Source: Deinococcus yavapaiensis KR-236
GTDB taxonomy: Bacteria; Deinococcota; Deinococci; Deinococcales; Deinococcaceae
Length of the DNA: 29,305 nucleotides
NCBI RefSeq assembly: GCF_003217515.1
Contig: NZ_QJSX01000029.1
Coordinates: forward strand, 1-29,305
Direction of reading: 5' to 3'
Below, piece after piece: positions 23,264-29,305 of this stretch. Within the stretch, counting starts at the first letter, position 1; every line of letters starts with the position of its first letter. The position numbers were made by a program, and so were the translations under genes. The notes beneath the pieces are model-generated. The model was given only the letters and a program-made list of their open reading frames with translations. It was not told where the DNA came from and made no database searches.

Positions 23264-24013
23264 ATGGCCCAGTCGTGGAATGCCGTCGTCCTCGGTGGGG
23301 GAGACCCGCTCGACCCGCTCGCCCAAGCGCACGGAGTTCCCGTCAAAGCCTTGCTCGATCTTGGCGGCGAGCCGATGGGACGCATCGTCTTGCGCACCTT
23401 GCGCGAAAGTGGCCGAGTGTCGCGCGTGGCGTACGTCGGCCCTTTGCACGGTGACATGACCGAGTTCGTGGACCTCAACTTGCCCGACTCGGGAACCCTG
23501 CTCGGCAACTTAGAGGCGGGCGTGCGCGCCCTCGGAGAGCAGGCGATGGTGCTCGTCGTGACGGGCGACGTCCCTCTCATGACGCCGCAAATGCTGCGCG
23601 ACGTCCTCGACGGCGCTCCAAGCGCGTCGCTGGTCTATCCCGTCGTACCGAAAGACGCGTGCGAAGCGGCGTTTCCAGGCGTGAAACGCACGTATGCCCG
23701 CTTGAAGGACGGGACGTTCACGGGCGGCAACGTCTTCCTGCTCGATCCTAAGCTCATCGAGGCGTTCTTGCCGAAGCTGCGTCAACTGCTGGCGCTTCGC
23801 AAGAAGCCGTTCGCACTCGCGCGCCTCATCGGCGTGGACGTCCTGTTTCGCCTTTTGATCGGAACGCTGTCGATTGCTCAACTCGAATCGCGGGTGTCGA
23901 AGATCTTGGGAGTTCCCGCCCGCGCGCTCGTGACGCGACACGCGGCGATCGGCACGGACGTGGACAAGGAAGAAGACGTGACGCTCGCTCGGCGCTACTT
24001 ACAGACACGCTGA
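23264..24013 (+). CDS. MobA/IspD-like nucleotidyltransferase-domain protein
   Basis: A 249-residue protein with a glycosyltransferase-A/NTP-transferase fold. The N-terminal AVVLGGGDPLDPLAQAHGVPVKALLDLGG resembles the NTP-binding loop of this superfamily but lacks the usual SxRMG spacing. VLVVTGDVPLMTP holds the metal-binding Asp, and GGNVFLLD is a common later motif. The C-terminal third ends with GTDVDKEEDV, also typical of the superfamily. Such enzymes transfer a nucleotide to a sugar-phosphate, alcohol or cofactor, but the substrate here is unknown. It ends at a bidirectional terminator shared with the helicase. Confidence 0.88.
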   Translation: MAQSWNAVVLGGGDPLDPLAQAHGVPVKALLDLGGEPMGRIVLRTLRESGRVSRVAYVGPLHGDMTEFVDLNLPDSGTLLGNLEAGVRALGEQAMVLVVTGDVPLMTPQMLRDVLDGAPSASLVYPVVPKDACEAAFPGVKRTYARLKDGTFTGGNVFLLDPKLIEAFLPKLRQLLALRKKPFALARLIGVDVLFRLLIGTLSIAQLESRVSKILGVPARALVTRHAAIGTDVDKEEDVTLARRYLQTR

Positions 24014-24025
24014 TCGAAGAGAAAA

Positions 24026-24063
24026 AGAGAAGGGACCGAGGTTGATTCCTCGGTCCCTTCTTT
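24026..24063. terminator. Bidirectional terminator between nucleotidyltransferase and helicase genes
   Basis: GAAGGGACCGAGG (24029-24041) pairs perfectly with 24048-24060, extended by A-T pairs to 24026 and 24063. A-rich and T-rich flanks make it work on both strands. It lies between stops at 24013 (plus) and 24075 (minus). Confidence 0.92.
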
Positions 24064-24074
24064 GTTGCGCTGAA

Positions 24075-25820
24075 TCAGCGGCGGTCGCGGGCGCGGTAGT
24101 TGCTGCGGCGTTCGCCGTTGTCGCTGCGGCTGTCGCTGCGCGGGCGGTACTCGCCGCGCGGGCGGGAGCCGCCGTCGCCACCACCGTCGCGGGAGCCGCC
24201 GCGTCGCTCACCGTAGCCGCCTCGGCCACCTTGGTAGCCGCGTCCACCGTCGCGGCTGCGTCCGTCACGCTCGGCGACTTCGAAGAGTTCAGGCAGTTCG
24301 TCGGCGATCGTAACTTGCACTTCGCCGTCGAGCGGGGAACGCTCGAGAAGCTTCGCGACGTTCTCGGCGGGCACGTCGGCGACCGCGCCGCCACGCCACA
24401 AACGGATCTTGCCGAGCGAGCGCGAATCCACGCCGAGGTTTTGCGCGAGCAGGGCGACGGCGCGCGGCACGCTCATGCGCTCGGCGTGCAGCAAGACGGT
24501 CGTCATGCCTTCCTCGCCCGAAAGCAACGAGGCGCTTTGTGCTTGCGTCGTGACGCCCGCGATCTTGGCGAGGGCGCGCGCGAGCGCTTCGACGCCAAGG
24601 TCGTTCAAGAGGCTCTCGGCTTGCTCGCGGAAGCTCTCGGCGAGGTCCGTTTCGATGTGCCGTACGGCGTCGGCGGCGGTGCGGGCGGACGCTTCACGCA
24701 CTTCCTTGGGCGTCGGGACGGAACGCGGCTGGAAGCGCACGCCCGTCGCGTGCTCGAGGTTGCGCAATTCGCGTCCTTCACGGTCGCCGTACAGCACGAT
24801 GGCCGTGCCTTCGCGGCCCGCACGGCCCGTACGACCGCTGCGGTGCACGTAGGCTTCCGTGTCGTTCGGCATGTGGTATTGCACCACGAGGTCGACTTCG
24901 GCGATGTCGAGGCCGCGGGCGGCGACGTCCGTCGCGACGAGGACGCGCACTCGACCCGAGCGGAAGGCGCCCAGGGCGCGTTCACGCTGGCTTTGCGCGA
25001 GGTCGCCGTGCAAGCCTTCGGCTTCGATGCCGCGGTGGATGAGCTCCAAGGCGAGCTCGTCCGCTTCCCGCTTCGTACGCGTGAAGACGATGGCGCGCTC
25101 GGGGTTGTAGACGGTCAGCAAATCGGCGAGCACACGAGTGCGCGTGCGACCGACTTTCACGGCGAGGTGCGTGACGGTCTGCGCGGTTTGCGAAGCGCGT
25201 TCCCCCACGAGGTCGACCGTGATCGGGTTGTGAAGGTACTGCGCGGCGAGACGCTCGACCCCGGCGGGCAGCGTCGCCGAGAAGAACAGCGTTTGACGTT
25301 CTTGCGGCGTGGCGCTCAGGATCGATTCGATGGCGTCCGCGAAGCCGACGCTCAGCATCTCGTCGGCCTCGTCAAGAACGGCGAACTGCACGTTCTCCAG
25401 GCGCAAGTTGCCACGTTCGAGGTGGTCGATGACGCGGCCCGGCGTGCCGACGACGATGTCGACACCACGCGCGAGCGCGTTTTCCTGCGGGCTGTAGGCG
25501 GCGCCGCCGTAGACGGTCACGATCTTGAGGTGACGCGCGGTCTGCTCGAATTCACCGGCGACTTGCTTGGCGAGTTCCCGGGTGGGGGCGAGCACGATGG
25601 CGCGCGGCCCGCGTCCACGCGTGGCGTCTTCTTGAAGTTTCACGGCGATCGGCAGCACGAAGGCCAGGGTCTTGCCCGTGCCCGTGCGCGCGCGGCCGAT
25701 GAGGTCGCGTCCCGCGAAGGTGTGAGGCAAGCTTTGTTCTTGGATGGGAGAAGCTTCCGTGATGCCGCGCGAGGCAAGCAGTTCCGCCAAGGTCGGCGGA
25801 ATGAGTTCGTTGAATTGCAT
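24075..25820 (-). CDS. DEAD-box RNA helicase with Arg/Gly-rich tail (Hera/DeaD-like)
   Basis: A 581-residue RNA helicase. All core motifs are present in order: the Q motif with SPIQEQS, I ARTGTGKT, Ia PTRELAK, Ib TPGR, II DEAD, III SAT, IV IVFTRT, V ATDVAARGLDI and VI HRSGRTGRAG. Residues about 360-440 resemble a dimerisation/extension region and 450-520 an RNA-binding fold, as in Thermus Hera. The final 60 residues are low-complexity Arg/Gly/Asp/Ser (GGRGYQGGRGGYGERRGG and after), an RGG tail like that of the protein at 209-877. Likely roles are rRNA maturation, mRNA turnover and cold adaptation. A GAAAGGA Shine-Dalgarno sequence precedes the ATG, and the leader is about 150 bases long. Confidence 0.93.
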   Translation of the reverse strand: MQFNELIPPTLAELLASRGITEASPIQEQSLPHTFAGRDLIGRARTGTGKTLAFVLPIAVKLQEDATRGRGPRAIVLAPTRELAKQVAGEFEQTARHLKIVTVYGGAAYSPQENALARGVDIVVGTPGRVIDHLERGNLRLENVQFAVLDEADEMLSVGFADAIESILSATPQERQTLFFSATLPAGVERLAAQYLHNPITVDLVGERASQTAQTVTHLAVKVGRTRTRVLADLLTVYNPERAIVFTRTKREADELALELIHRGIEAEGLHGDLAQSQRERALGAFRSGRVRVLVATDVAARGLDIAEVDLVVQYHMPNDTEAYVHRSGRTGRAGREGTAIVLYGDREGRELRNLEHATGVRFQPRSVPTPKEVREASARTAADAVRHIETDLAESFREQAESLLNDLGVEALARALAKIAGVTTQAQSASLLSGEEGMTTVLLHAERMSVPRAVALLAQNLGVDSRSLGKIRLWRGGAVADVPAENVAKLLERSPLDGEVQVTIADELPELFEVAERDGRSRDGGRGYQGGRGGYGERRGGSRDGGGDGGSRPRGEYRPRSDSRSDNGERRSNYRARDRR

Positions 25821-25939
25821 TTGTGTCCTTTCCGGGAGAGCAATCTGACCGATGCTTCGCGCGTTCGTATGGTCGTTCCGCGAAGATGCCTGGAGCTTGC
25901 AAAGAGTTCAGGCGCGAGCAGTCGGCAATCCCGGTCAGG

Positions 25940-25959
25940 ACGGCCCTCCGTGCGGCCGT
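25940..25959 (-). promoter_or_regulatory. Hairpin in the long helicase mRNA leader
   Basis: ACGGCC (25940-25945) pairs with GGCCGT (25954-25959), and another ACGGCC lies at 25961-25966. The element is inside the roughly 150-base leader predicted from the -10 box at 25975-25980. Leaders of cold-shock helicases are often autoregulated, but here that is only a possibility. Confidence 0.35.
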
Positions 25960-25974
25960 GACGGCCAAGAGAAA

Positions 25975-25980
25975 AGTATA
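25975..25980 (-). promoter_or_regulatory. -10 box of the helicase promoter
   Basis: TATACT on the minus strand. The expected start point is near 25968, giving a leader of about 148 bases before the ATG at 25820. No good -35 hexamer is visible at the right spacing. Confidence 0.5.
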
Positions 25981-26016
25981 CAGCATTCGGCGACGTATTG
26001 TCGCCGTTTGCATGAG

Positions 26017-26030
26017 AGCCAGGAGGCTCA
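26017..26030. terminator. Small hairpin at the 3' end of the HxlR-family gene
   Basis: GAGCC and GGCTC pair around AGGA right at the stop codon of the minus-strand regulator gene. A second inverted repeat (GGCGAC/GTCGCC) lies just beyond, near 25988-26005. Together they probably separate the regulator from the helicase promoter. Confidence 0.45.
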
Positions 26031-26417
26031 GCAGCCGGAGTTCTGCAAGTTGGTTCGAGCCCACGTGTCGATCGCGTCGATCACGCCTTGCAACTCTCGT
26101 CCGGCGTCGGTGAGGGCGTAGTGGGTGCGCGGCGGCATGACCGAGGTGACGGTTTTGCGGATGAGGCCGAGCTCTTCGAGGTGGTCGAGGCGCTGGGCCA
26201 GCGTGGCGGGGTTGCATCCGCCGACGGAGCGCGACAACTCGTTGAAGCCCTTGTCGCCCGCGAGCAGGGAGCGGATGATGTGCATCACCCACTTTTCCTG
26301 CAAGATGCCGATCGCGCGGTGAACGGGGCAGAACGAGCCGTGCGCCGCTTCGGACTTCACGGCTTCGATCTTGCCTGACTCGACCTTGATCGAGTCGTTC
26401 TTCACGGGCGTCGTCAT
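26028..26417 (-). CDS. HxlR-family (DUF24, YodB-like) winged-helix regulator
   Basis: A 129-residue repressor-type protein with the HxlR fold: CPVHRAIGILQEKWVMHIIRSLL, then NELSRSVGGCNPATLAQRLDHLEELGLI for the recognition helix, and the wing VMPPRTHYALTDAGREL. Cys30 immediately precedes the first conserved helix, where Bacillus YodB carries its quinone-sensing Cys6. Another Cys is near residue 70 and a third is the last residue. The start at 26417 is fixed by a TATACT -10 box six bases upstream (leaderless). The first 25 residues are Lys/Glu-rich and unconserved. It is divergent from a nitroreductase gene, as yodB is from yodC. Confidence 0.92.
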   Translation of the reverse strand: MTTPVKNDSIKVESGKIEAVKSEAAHGSFCPVHRAIGILQEKWVMHIIRSLLAGDKGFNELSRSVGGCNPATLAQRLDHLEELGLIRKTVTSVMPPRTHYALTDAGRELQGVIDAIDTWARTNLQNSGC

Positions 26418-26423
26418 GCAATC

Positions 26424-26429
26424 AGTATA
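26424..26429 (-). promoter_or_regulatory. -10 box of the leaderless HxlR-family regulator promoter
   Basis: TATACT on the minus strand, six bases from the ATG at 26417. It lies next to the inverted repeat at 26436-26458, which could let the regulator control its own gene. Confidence 0.65.
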
Positions 26430-26435
26430 CACTCC

Positions 26436-26458
26436 TTCGCATGAGGAAGTGATGCGAA
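26436..26458. promoter_or_regulatory. Candidate operator 1 in the divergent gap
   Basis: TTCGCAT (26436-26442) and ATGCGAA (26452-26458) form a 7-bp inverted repeat with a 9-base spacer, in the -35 region of the regulator promoter. Confidence 0.5.
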
Positions 26459-26464
26459 AGTCGT

Positions 26465-26487
26465 AGCACTTGACAAAATATAGTGCT
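26465..26487. promoter_or_regulatory. Candidate operator 2 overlapping the nitroreductase -35 box
   Basis: AGCACT (26465-26470) and AGTGCT (26482-26487) form an inverted repeat that brackets the TTGACA -35 box and part of the spacer. Its total length and position suit a dimeric winged-helix repressor. Confidence 0.5.
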
Positions 26488-26498
26488 TCGAATAGTAT
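26470..26498 (+). promoter_or_regulatory. Nitroreductase promoter, leaderless, near consensus
   Basis: TTGACA (26470-26475), a 17-base spacer and TAGTAT (26493-26498). The ATG at 26506 follows seven bases later with no Shine-Dalgarno sequence. It is one of the two strongest promoters by sequence in the window. Confidence 0.85.
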
Positions 26499-26505
26499 GA
26501 CTGGC

Positions 26506-27126
26506 ATGACGACCGTTACCTCCCGCGTGCTCGATACCCGTGAAGCCATCGAAACCCGCCGCTCGATTCGCAAGTTCGTCCAAGAACCTCTCAATCAAGA
26601 CGACTTGCGCGAGATCCTGCGCCTCACCAGCCTCGCGCCGAGCGCAAACAACGTGCAGACGTGGCGCTTCGCCGTCGTGCAGAACAAGGACCTGCAAGAA
26701 AAGCTGCAGGAAGCGGCGTACAACCAAGGACAGGTCTCCAACGCGCCGGCCGTCATCGTGTTGTACAGCGACATGGAAGACGTCCTCTCGAACGTGCACG
26801 ACATCTTCCACCCCGGCATGGGCGAAGAGCAGATCAAGGAGCGGGCCGAGCGTTTCCGCGCCAGCTTCGAAGGACAAAGCGTCGAGGAGCGTGGCGCGTG
26901 GGCCAACGCCCAAGCCAATATCGCTCTCGGCTACCTGCTGATCGCCGCGCGAAGCCTCGGCTACGATACCGTCCCGATGCTCGGATTCGATCCGCAAAAG
27001 GTTCGCGACCTCCTCGGTCTTCCCGCGCACGCTCACATCACGGCGATGGTCCCCGTGGGCAAGCGCGCCGAGGAAGGCTTCCCTCACCACCGCCACGGCC
27101 TCGATCGCCTCGTGCGCTGGTACTGA
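26506..27126 (+). CDS. FMN-dependent nitroreductase-family oxidoreductase (YodC-like)
   Basis: A 206-residue nitroreductase. FMN-contacting segments are TRRSIRKF near residue 19, PSANNVQTWRF near 45, and GYDTVPMLGFDP in the C-terminal half. A helix ANAQANIALGYLLIAARSLG comes before the latter, as in the family. Such enzymes reduce quinones or nitro compounds with NAD(P)H. The ATG at 26506 is fixed by the promoter. Upstream in-frame starts at 26470 and 26497 fall inside the promoter. It is divergent from a YodB-like regulator, which supports a role in quinone or electrophile detoxification. Confidence 0.93.
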   Translation: MTTVTSRVLDTREAIETRRSIRKFVQEPLNQDDLREILRLTSLAPSANNVQTWRFAVVQNKDLQEKLQEAAYNQGQVSNAPAVIVLYSDMEDVLSNVHDIFHPGMGEEQIKERAERFRASFEGQSVEERGAWANAQANIALGYLLIAARSLGYDTVPMLGFDPQKVRDLLGLPAHAHITAMVPVGKRAEEGFPHHRHGLDRLVRWY

Positions 27127-27144
27127 TCTTCACCGATCTTGGTG

Positions 27145-27169
27145 CCGCTCCTTCGGGAGCGGTTTTTTT
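27145..27169 (+). terminator. Rho-independent terminator of the nitroreductase gene
   Basis: CCGCTCC, loop TTCG, GGAGCGG, then seven T. A UUCG tetraloop and a T tract make this a classic intrinsic terminator. Confidence 0.95.
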
Positions 27170-27224
27170 GTGGCGTACGACGCCCAAGGGGACGATTCAC
27201 CCTGCGGACGCCGTGCGCCGCTCC

Positions 27225-27230
27225 TACACT
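27225..27230 (+). promoter_or_regulatory. -10 box of the UbiD-family gene promoter
   Basis: TACACT five bases before the ATG at 27236, probably leaderless like its neighbours. No good -35 box is seen. Confidence 0.5.
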
Positions 27231-27235
27231 GAGGC

Positions 27236-29140
27236 ATGACCTTTCCCGACTTGCAAAGCTTCGTGCGCCTGCTGGAGCAACGGGGTGAACTCGTTCGCGT
27301 TTCCATTCCCGTGGACCGCGACCTCGAAATCACCGAGATCGCCGACCGCATGGTGAAGCGCGGTGGTCCCGCCCTACTCTTCGAGAACGTGAAGGGCAGC
27401 GACTTTCCGCTCGCCATCGGCCTGCTGGGAACGCGCGAGCGCATGGCGCTGGCGCTCGGCGTGAACGATCTTGACGATCTCGCGGCAAAAGTTCGCCGTC
27501 TTATGGACCTCAAGATGGGAGGTGGGCTCGGCGGGCTCTTGTCCAACGTGCCGAAACTTCGAGAAGTGGCCAGCCTTCCGCCGAAACGCGTTCGAAAAGC
27601 GGCCGTACAGGAAGTCGTGTGGCGTGGCGACGAAGTCGACTTGTCGAAGATTCCCGTGCTGAAGTGCTGGCCGCTCGACGGCGGTCCCTTCGTCACGTTG
27701 CCGCTCGTCATCACCAAAGACCCCGTGACGGGCGAGAAGAACATGGGCATGTACCGCATGCAGGTCATGGGACCGCGCGAGACGGGCATGCACTGGCAAC
27801 GTCACAAGACGGGCGCTCGGCATTTGGAGAACGCCGCCAAGCTTGGCCAGAAGCTCGAAGTCGCCGTGGCGCTCGGGGGCGATCCCGCCCTCATCTACGC
27901 GGCGACGGCGCCGTTGCCGCCCGTGCCGGGCCTCAACGAGTACGCTCTGGCCGGGTACTTGCGCGGACAGCGTTACCCGGTCGCGCGAGGCGTGACGGTC
28001 GACTTGGAAGTGCCCGCCAACGCCGAATTCGTCCTCGAAGGCTACGTCGATCCCGGCGAAGAGTGGAAGCCCGAAGGGCCGTTCGGCGATCACACCGGCT
28101 TCTACACCCTCGAAGATCTCTATCCACGCTTTCACGTCACGGCCGTGACGATGCGTCGCAACGCCATCTACCCGGCGACGATCGTCGGTCGCCCGCCGAT
28201 GGAGGACGCTTACCTCATCGAGGCGTCCGAGCGCCTCTTCCTTCCGGCGGCTCAGCTCATCTTGCCCGAGATCGTCGATTACCACATGCCTCCGGCAGGC
28301 GTCGCGCACAACCTCGTCGTCGTGTCCATCAAGAAGCACTTCCCCGGGCAAGCGTACAAAGTCGCCAACGGCTTGCTTGGCCTCGGCCAGATGATGTTCG
28401 CGAAGGTCATCGTCGTGGTGGACGAGGACGTGAAGGTGACGGACTTCGAAAGGGTGTGGCGCGAAGTGGCGCGCAAGGCCGTCCCCGAACGTGACACCCT
28501 CCTGACCCGCGGTCCGACCGACGTGCTCGATCACTCCAGCCGCTCGTGGAGTTTCGGCGGCAAGCTCGTGATCGACGCGACCACGAAGCTGCCCGAGGAG
28601 CGAGGCGAGGCCGTCACGTCTCGCGAAGGCGCGTCGTTCGAAAAGGGTGAAGACGTCTTCGGGGCAGCAAGCTCGACCGACTTGCCCCTCGCCGACGGCG
28701 TGATCGCGCAGCGGCAGACGACCGACGGCTACTGGATCGCCGCCGTCCGAAAGACGAGACCGCATCAAACGGCGGTGATCGGCGAGAAGTTCGCACGCTC
28801 GAACGTCGCCTCGGGCATTCGGCATCTTCTGCTCGTGGACGACGCGACGGACGTGAACGACATGCAAGACGTCTGGTGGACGATCTTCAACAACATCGAT
28901 CCCGAGCGGGACGTGCGAGTCGTGAACGGCGTGCTGATTTGGGACGGAACTCGCAAGCTGCGCGAGGAGGGTTTCATGCGCGAGTGGCCCGAGAAGATCG
29001 TGATGGATTCGGCGGTCGTGGCGAAAGTCGACGCTCGCTGGCATCTCTACGGCTTGCCCGAAAAGCTCGAAAAAAGCGTTCACGGCGCGTCCGACGAGGC
29101 ATTGACCGAGCCGTCTCAAGTTGGGGTGTTGACAAGTTGA
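27236..29140 (+). CDS. UbiD-family decarboxylase (prenylated-FMN dependent)
   Basis: A 634-residue reversible (de)carboxylase of the UbiD family. Visible family segments are an N-terminal LEQRGELVRVSIPVDRDLEITEIADR, NMGMYRMQVMGP with the cofactor/metal site, MHWQRHK, EGPFGDHTGFYT containing the conserved Glu region, and IVGRPPMEDAYL. It is longer than E. coli UbiD (about 497 residues) through C-terminal extensions after residue 430. It might act in menaquinone synthesis or on aromatic acids. The prenyl-FMN supplier UbiX is not in the window. The start is fixed by a -10 box five bases upstream. Confidence 0.93.
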   Translation: MTFPDLQSFVRLLEQRGELVRVSIPVDRDLEITEIADRMVKRGGPALLFENVKGSDFPLAIGLLGTRERMALALGVNDLDDLAAKVRRLMDLKMGGGLGGLLSNVPKLREVASLPPKRVRKAAVQEVVWRGDEVDLSKIPVLKCWPLDGGPFVTLPLVITKDPVTGEKNMGMYRMQVMGPRETGMHWQRHKTGARHLENAAKLGQKLEVAVALGGDPALIYAATAPLPPVPGLNEYALAGYLRGQRYPVARGVTVDLEVPANAEFVLEGYVDPGEEWKPEGPFGDHTGFYTLEDLYPRFHVTAVTMRRNAIYPATIVGRPPMEDAYLIEASERLFLPAAQLILPEIVDYHMPPAGVAHNLVVVSIKKHFPGQAYKVANGLLGLGQMMFAKVIVVVDEDVKVTDFERVWREVARKAVPERDTLLTRGPTDVLDHSSRSWSFGGKLVIDATTKLPEERGEAVTSREGASFEKGEDVFGAASSTDLPLADGVIAQRQTTDGYWIAAVRKTRPHQTAVIGEKFARSNVASGIRHLLLVDDATDVNDMQDVWWTIFNNIDPERDVRVVNGVLIWDGTRKLREEGFMREWPEKIVMDSAVVAKVDARWHLYGLPEKLEKSVHGASDEALTEPSQVGVLTS

Positions 29141-29157
29141 GGGTTTGGGACTATTCT
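29129..29157 (+). promoter_or_regulatory. Strong promoter overlapping the UbiD stop codon
   Basis: TTGACA (29129-29134), an exact 17-base spacer and TATTCT (29152-29157). The expected start is near 29164. It drives a transcript whose coding part, if any, lies outside the window. Confidence 0.8.
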
Positions 29158-29163
29158 TTCTGA

Positions 29164-29305
29164 GCCTTCAAGGAAGGCGAGCAGGATGACAAGGTGGAAG
29201 TGAGGAAGCGGGGCCATCCGACAGGATGGTGAAGACGGTCTCTCCCCCGAGAGGCTCCAGAGCTTCAAACGAAACCCTTACGGGGTTTCACAGCCACGCG
29301 AACAA
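29164..29305 (+). ncRNA. Hairpin-rich untranslated RNA or 5' leader, unidentified, cut by the window edge
   Basis: No gene of normal size is found in 29141-29305. Four hairpins follow in order from the predicted transcript start: GCCTTC/GAAGGC (29164-29169 with 29173-29178), CCATCC/GGATGG (29214-29219 with 29224-29229), a 7-bp stem (29238-29244 with 29249-29255) and a 7-bp stem (29271-29277 with 29283-29289). The first stem begins exactly where transcription should start. It matches none of the RNase P, tmRNA, SRP or common riboswitch consensus sequences I can recall. It could be a small RNA or a riboswitch-like leader of the next gene. Confidence 0.4.

Noticed and set aside
24042..25961. A 639-codon plus-strand open frame over the helicase gene
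   Set aside because: It is the antisense shadow of a full set of DEAD-box motifs in high-GC DNA. The translation is Ala/Arg-rich without any recognisable domain.
27374..29119. A 581-codon minus-strand open frame over the UbiD-family gene
   Set aside because: It is an antisense shadow; the plus-strand frame carries clear UbiD motifs along its whole length.
29186..29203. Five-codon frame with one Trp codon as a possible attenuation leader peptide
   Set aside because: A single Trp codon in five is too little evidence for attenuation, and no trp gene is seen downstream within the window. It is mentioned only as part of the unidentified RNA.

Overview
The window is a GC-rich bacterial chromosome segment that looks like Deinococcus or a close relative. 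This rests on three things. The base and codon use is uniform and GC-rich. The housekeeping families are Deinococcus/Thermus-like, including a Hera-type DEAD-box helicase, a DUF2270 protein and DUF2382 proteins. At least eight genes have a -10 hexamer only 5-7 bases before the start codon, the leaderless-mRNA architecture known to be common in Deinococcus. No species can be named from sequence alone. I see no insertion sequence, prophage, CRISPR array or obvious horizontally acquired block.

Layout. 1-900: the 3' end of tRNA-Gly(GCC), then an acidic/coiled-coil protein with an RGG-rich tail. 936-3210 (minus): three overlapping genes, a class-I glutamine-amidotransferase-like hydrolase, an unknown protein and HemW. 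3310-5006 (plus): a metallophosphoesterase and DNA polymerase III delta' (holB). 5140-7680: a three-gene stress-type operon (PRC-barrel/DUF2382, DUF2382, membrane-anchored Ala/Lys coiled coil). 7906-8520: trpF. 8521-8751: a convergent gap holding four perfect DnaA boxes. 8752-10115 (minus): birA and bioY, overlapping. 10174-10896: alpha/beta hydrolase. 10900-12328 (minus): a DUF2270 membrane protein and truA. 12581-13144: DoxX-family membrane protein.

13215-17019: two paralogous secreted lipase-like hydrolases on the minus strand, with a leaderless aminotransferase between them on the plus strand. 17171-20718: a heterodimeric ABC exporter whose two ATP sites look asymmetric. 20851-23234: a small exported protein, an OmpR-type response regulator and a histidine kinase. 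23264-24013: nucleotidyltransferase-like protein. 24075-25820 (minus): DEAD-box RNA helicase with an Arg/Gly-rich tail. 26028-27126: a divergent HxlR-family regulator and nitroreductase resembling the yodB-yodC arrangement of Bacillus. 27236-29140: UbiD-family decarboxylase. 29129-29305: a strong promoter and a hairpin-rich, non-coding start of an unseen transcript.

Most points of interest are regulatory or architectural: leaderless promoters, DnaA boxes far from any dnaA gene, a redox-sensor-like divergent pair, two RGG-tailed RNA-type proteins and a structured RNA at the right edge. All gaps between genes are under 300 bases. Many convergent pairs share one symmetrical hairpin as a bidirectional terminator.
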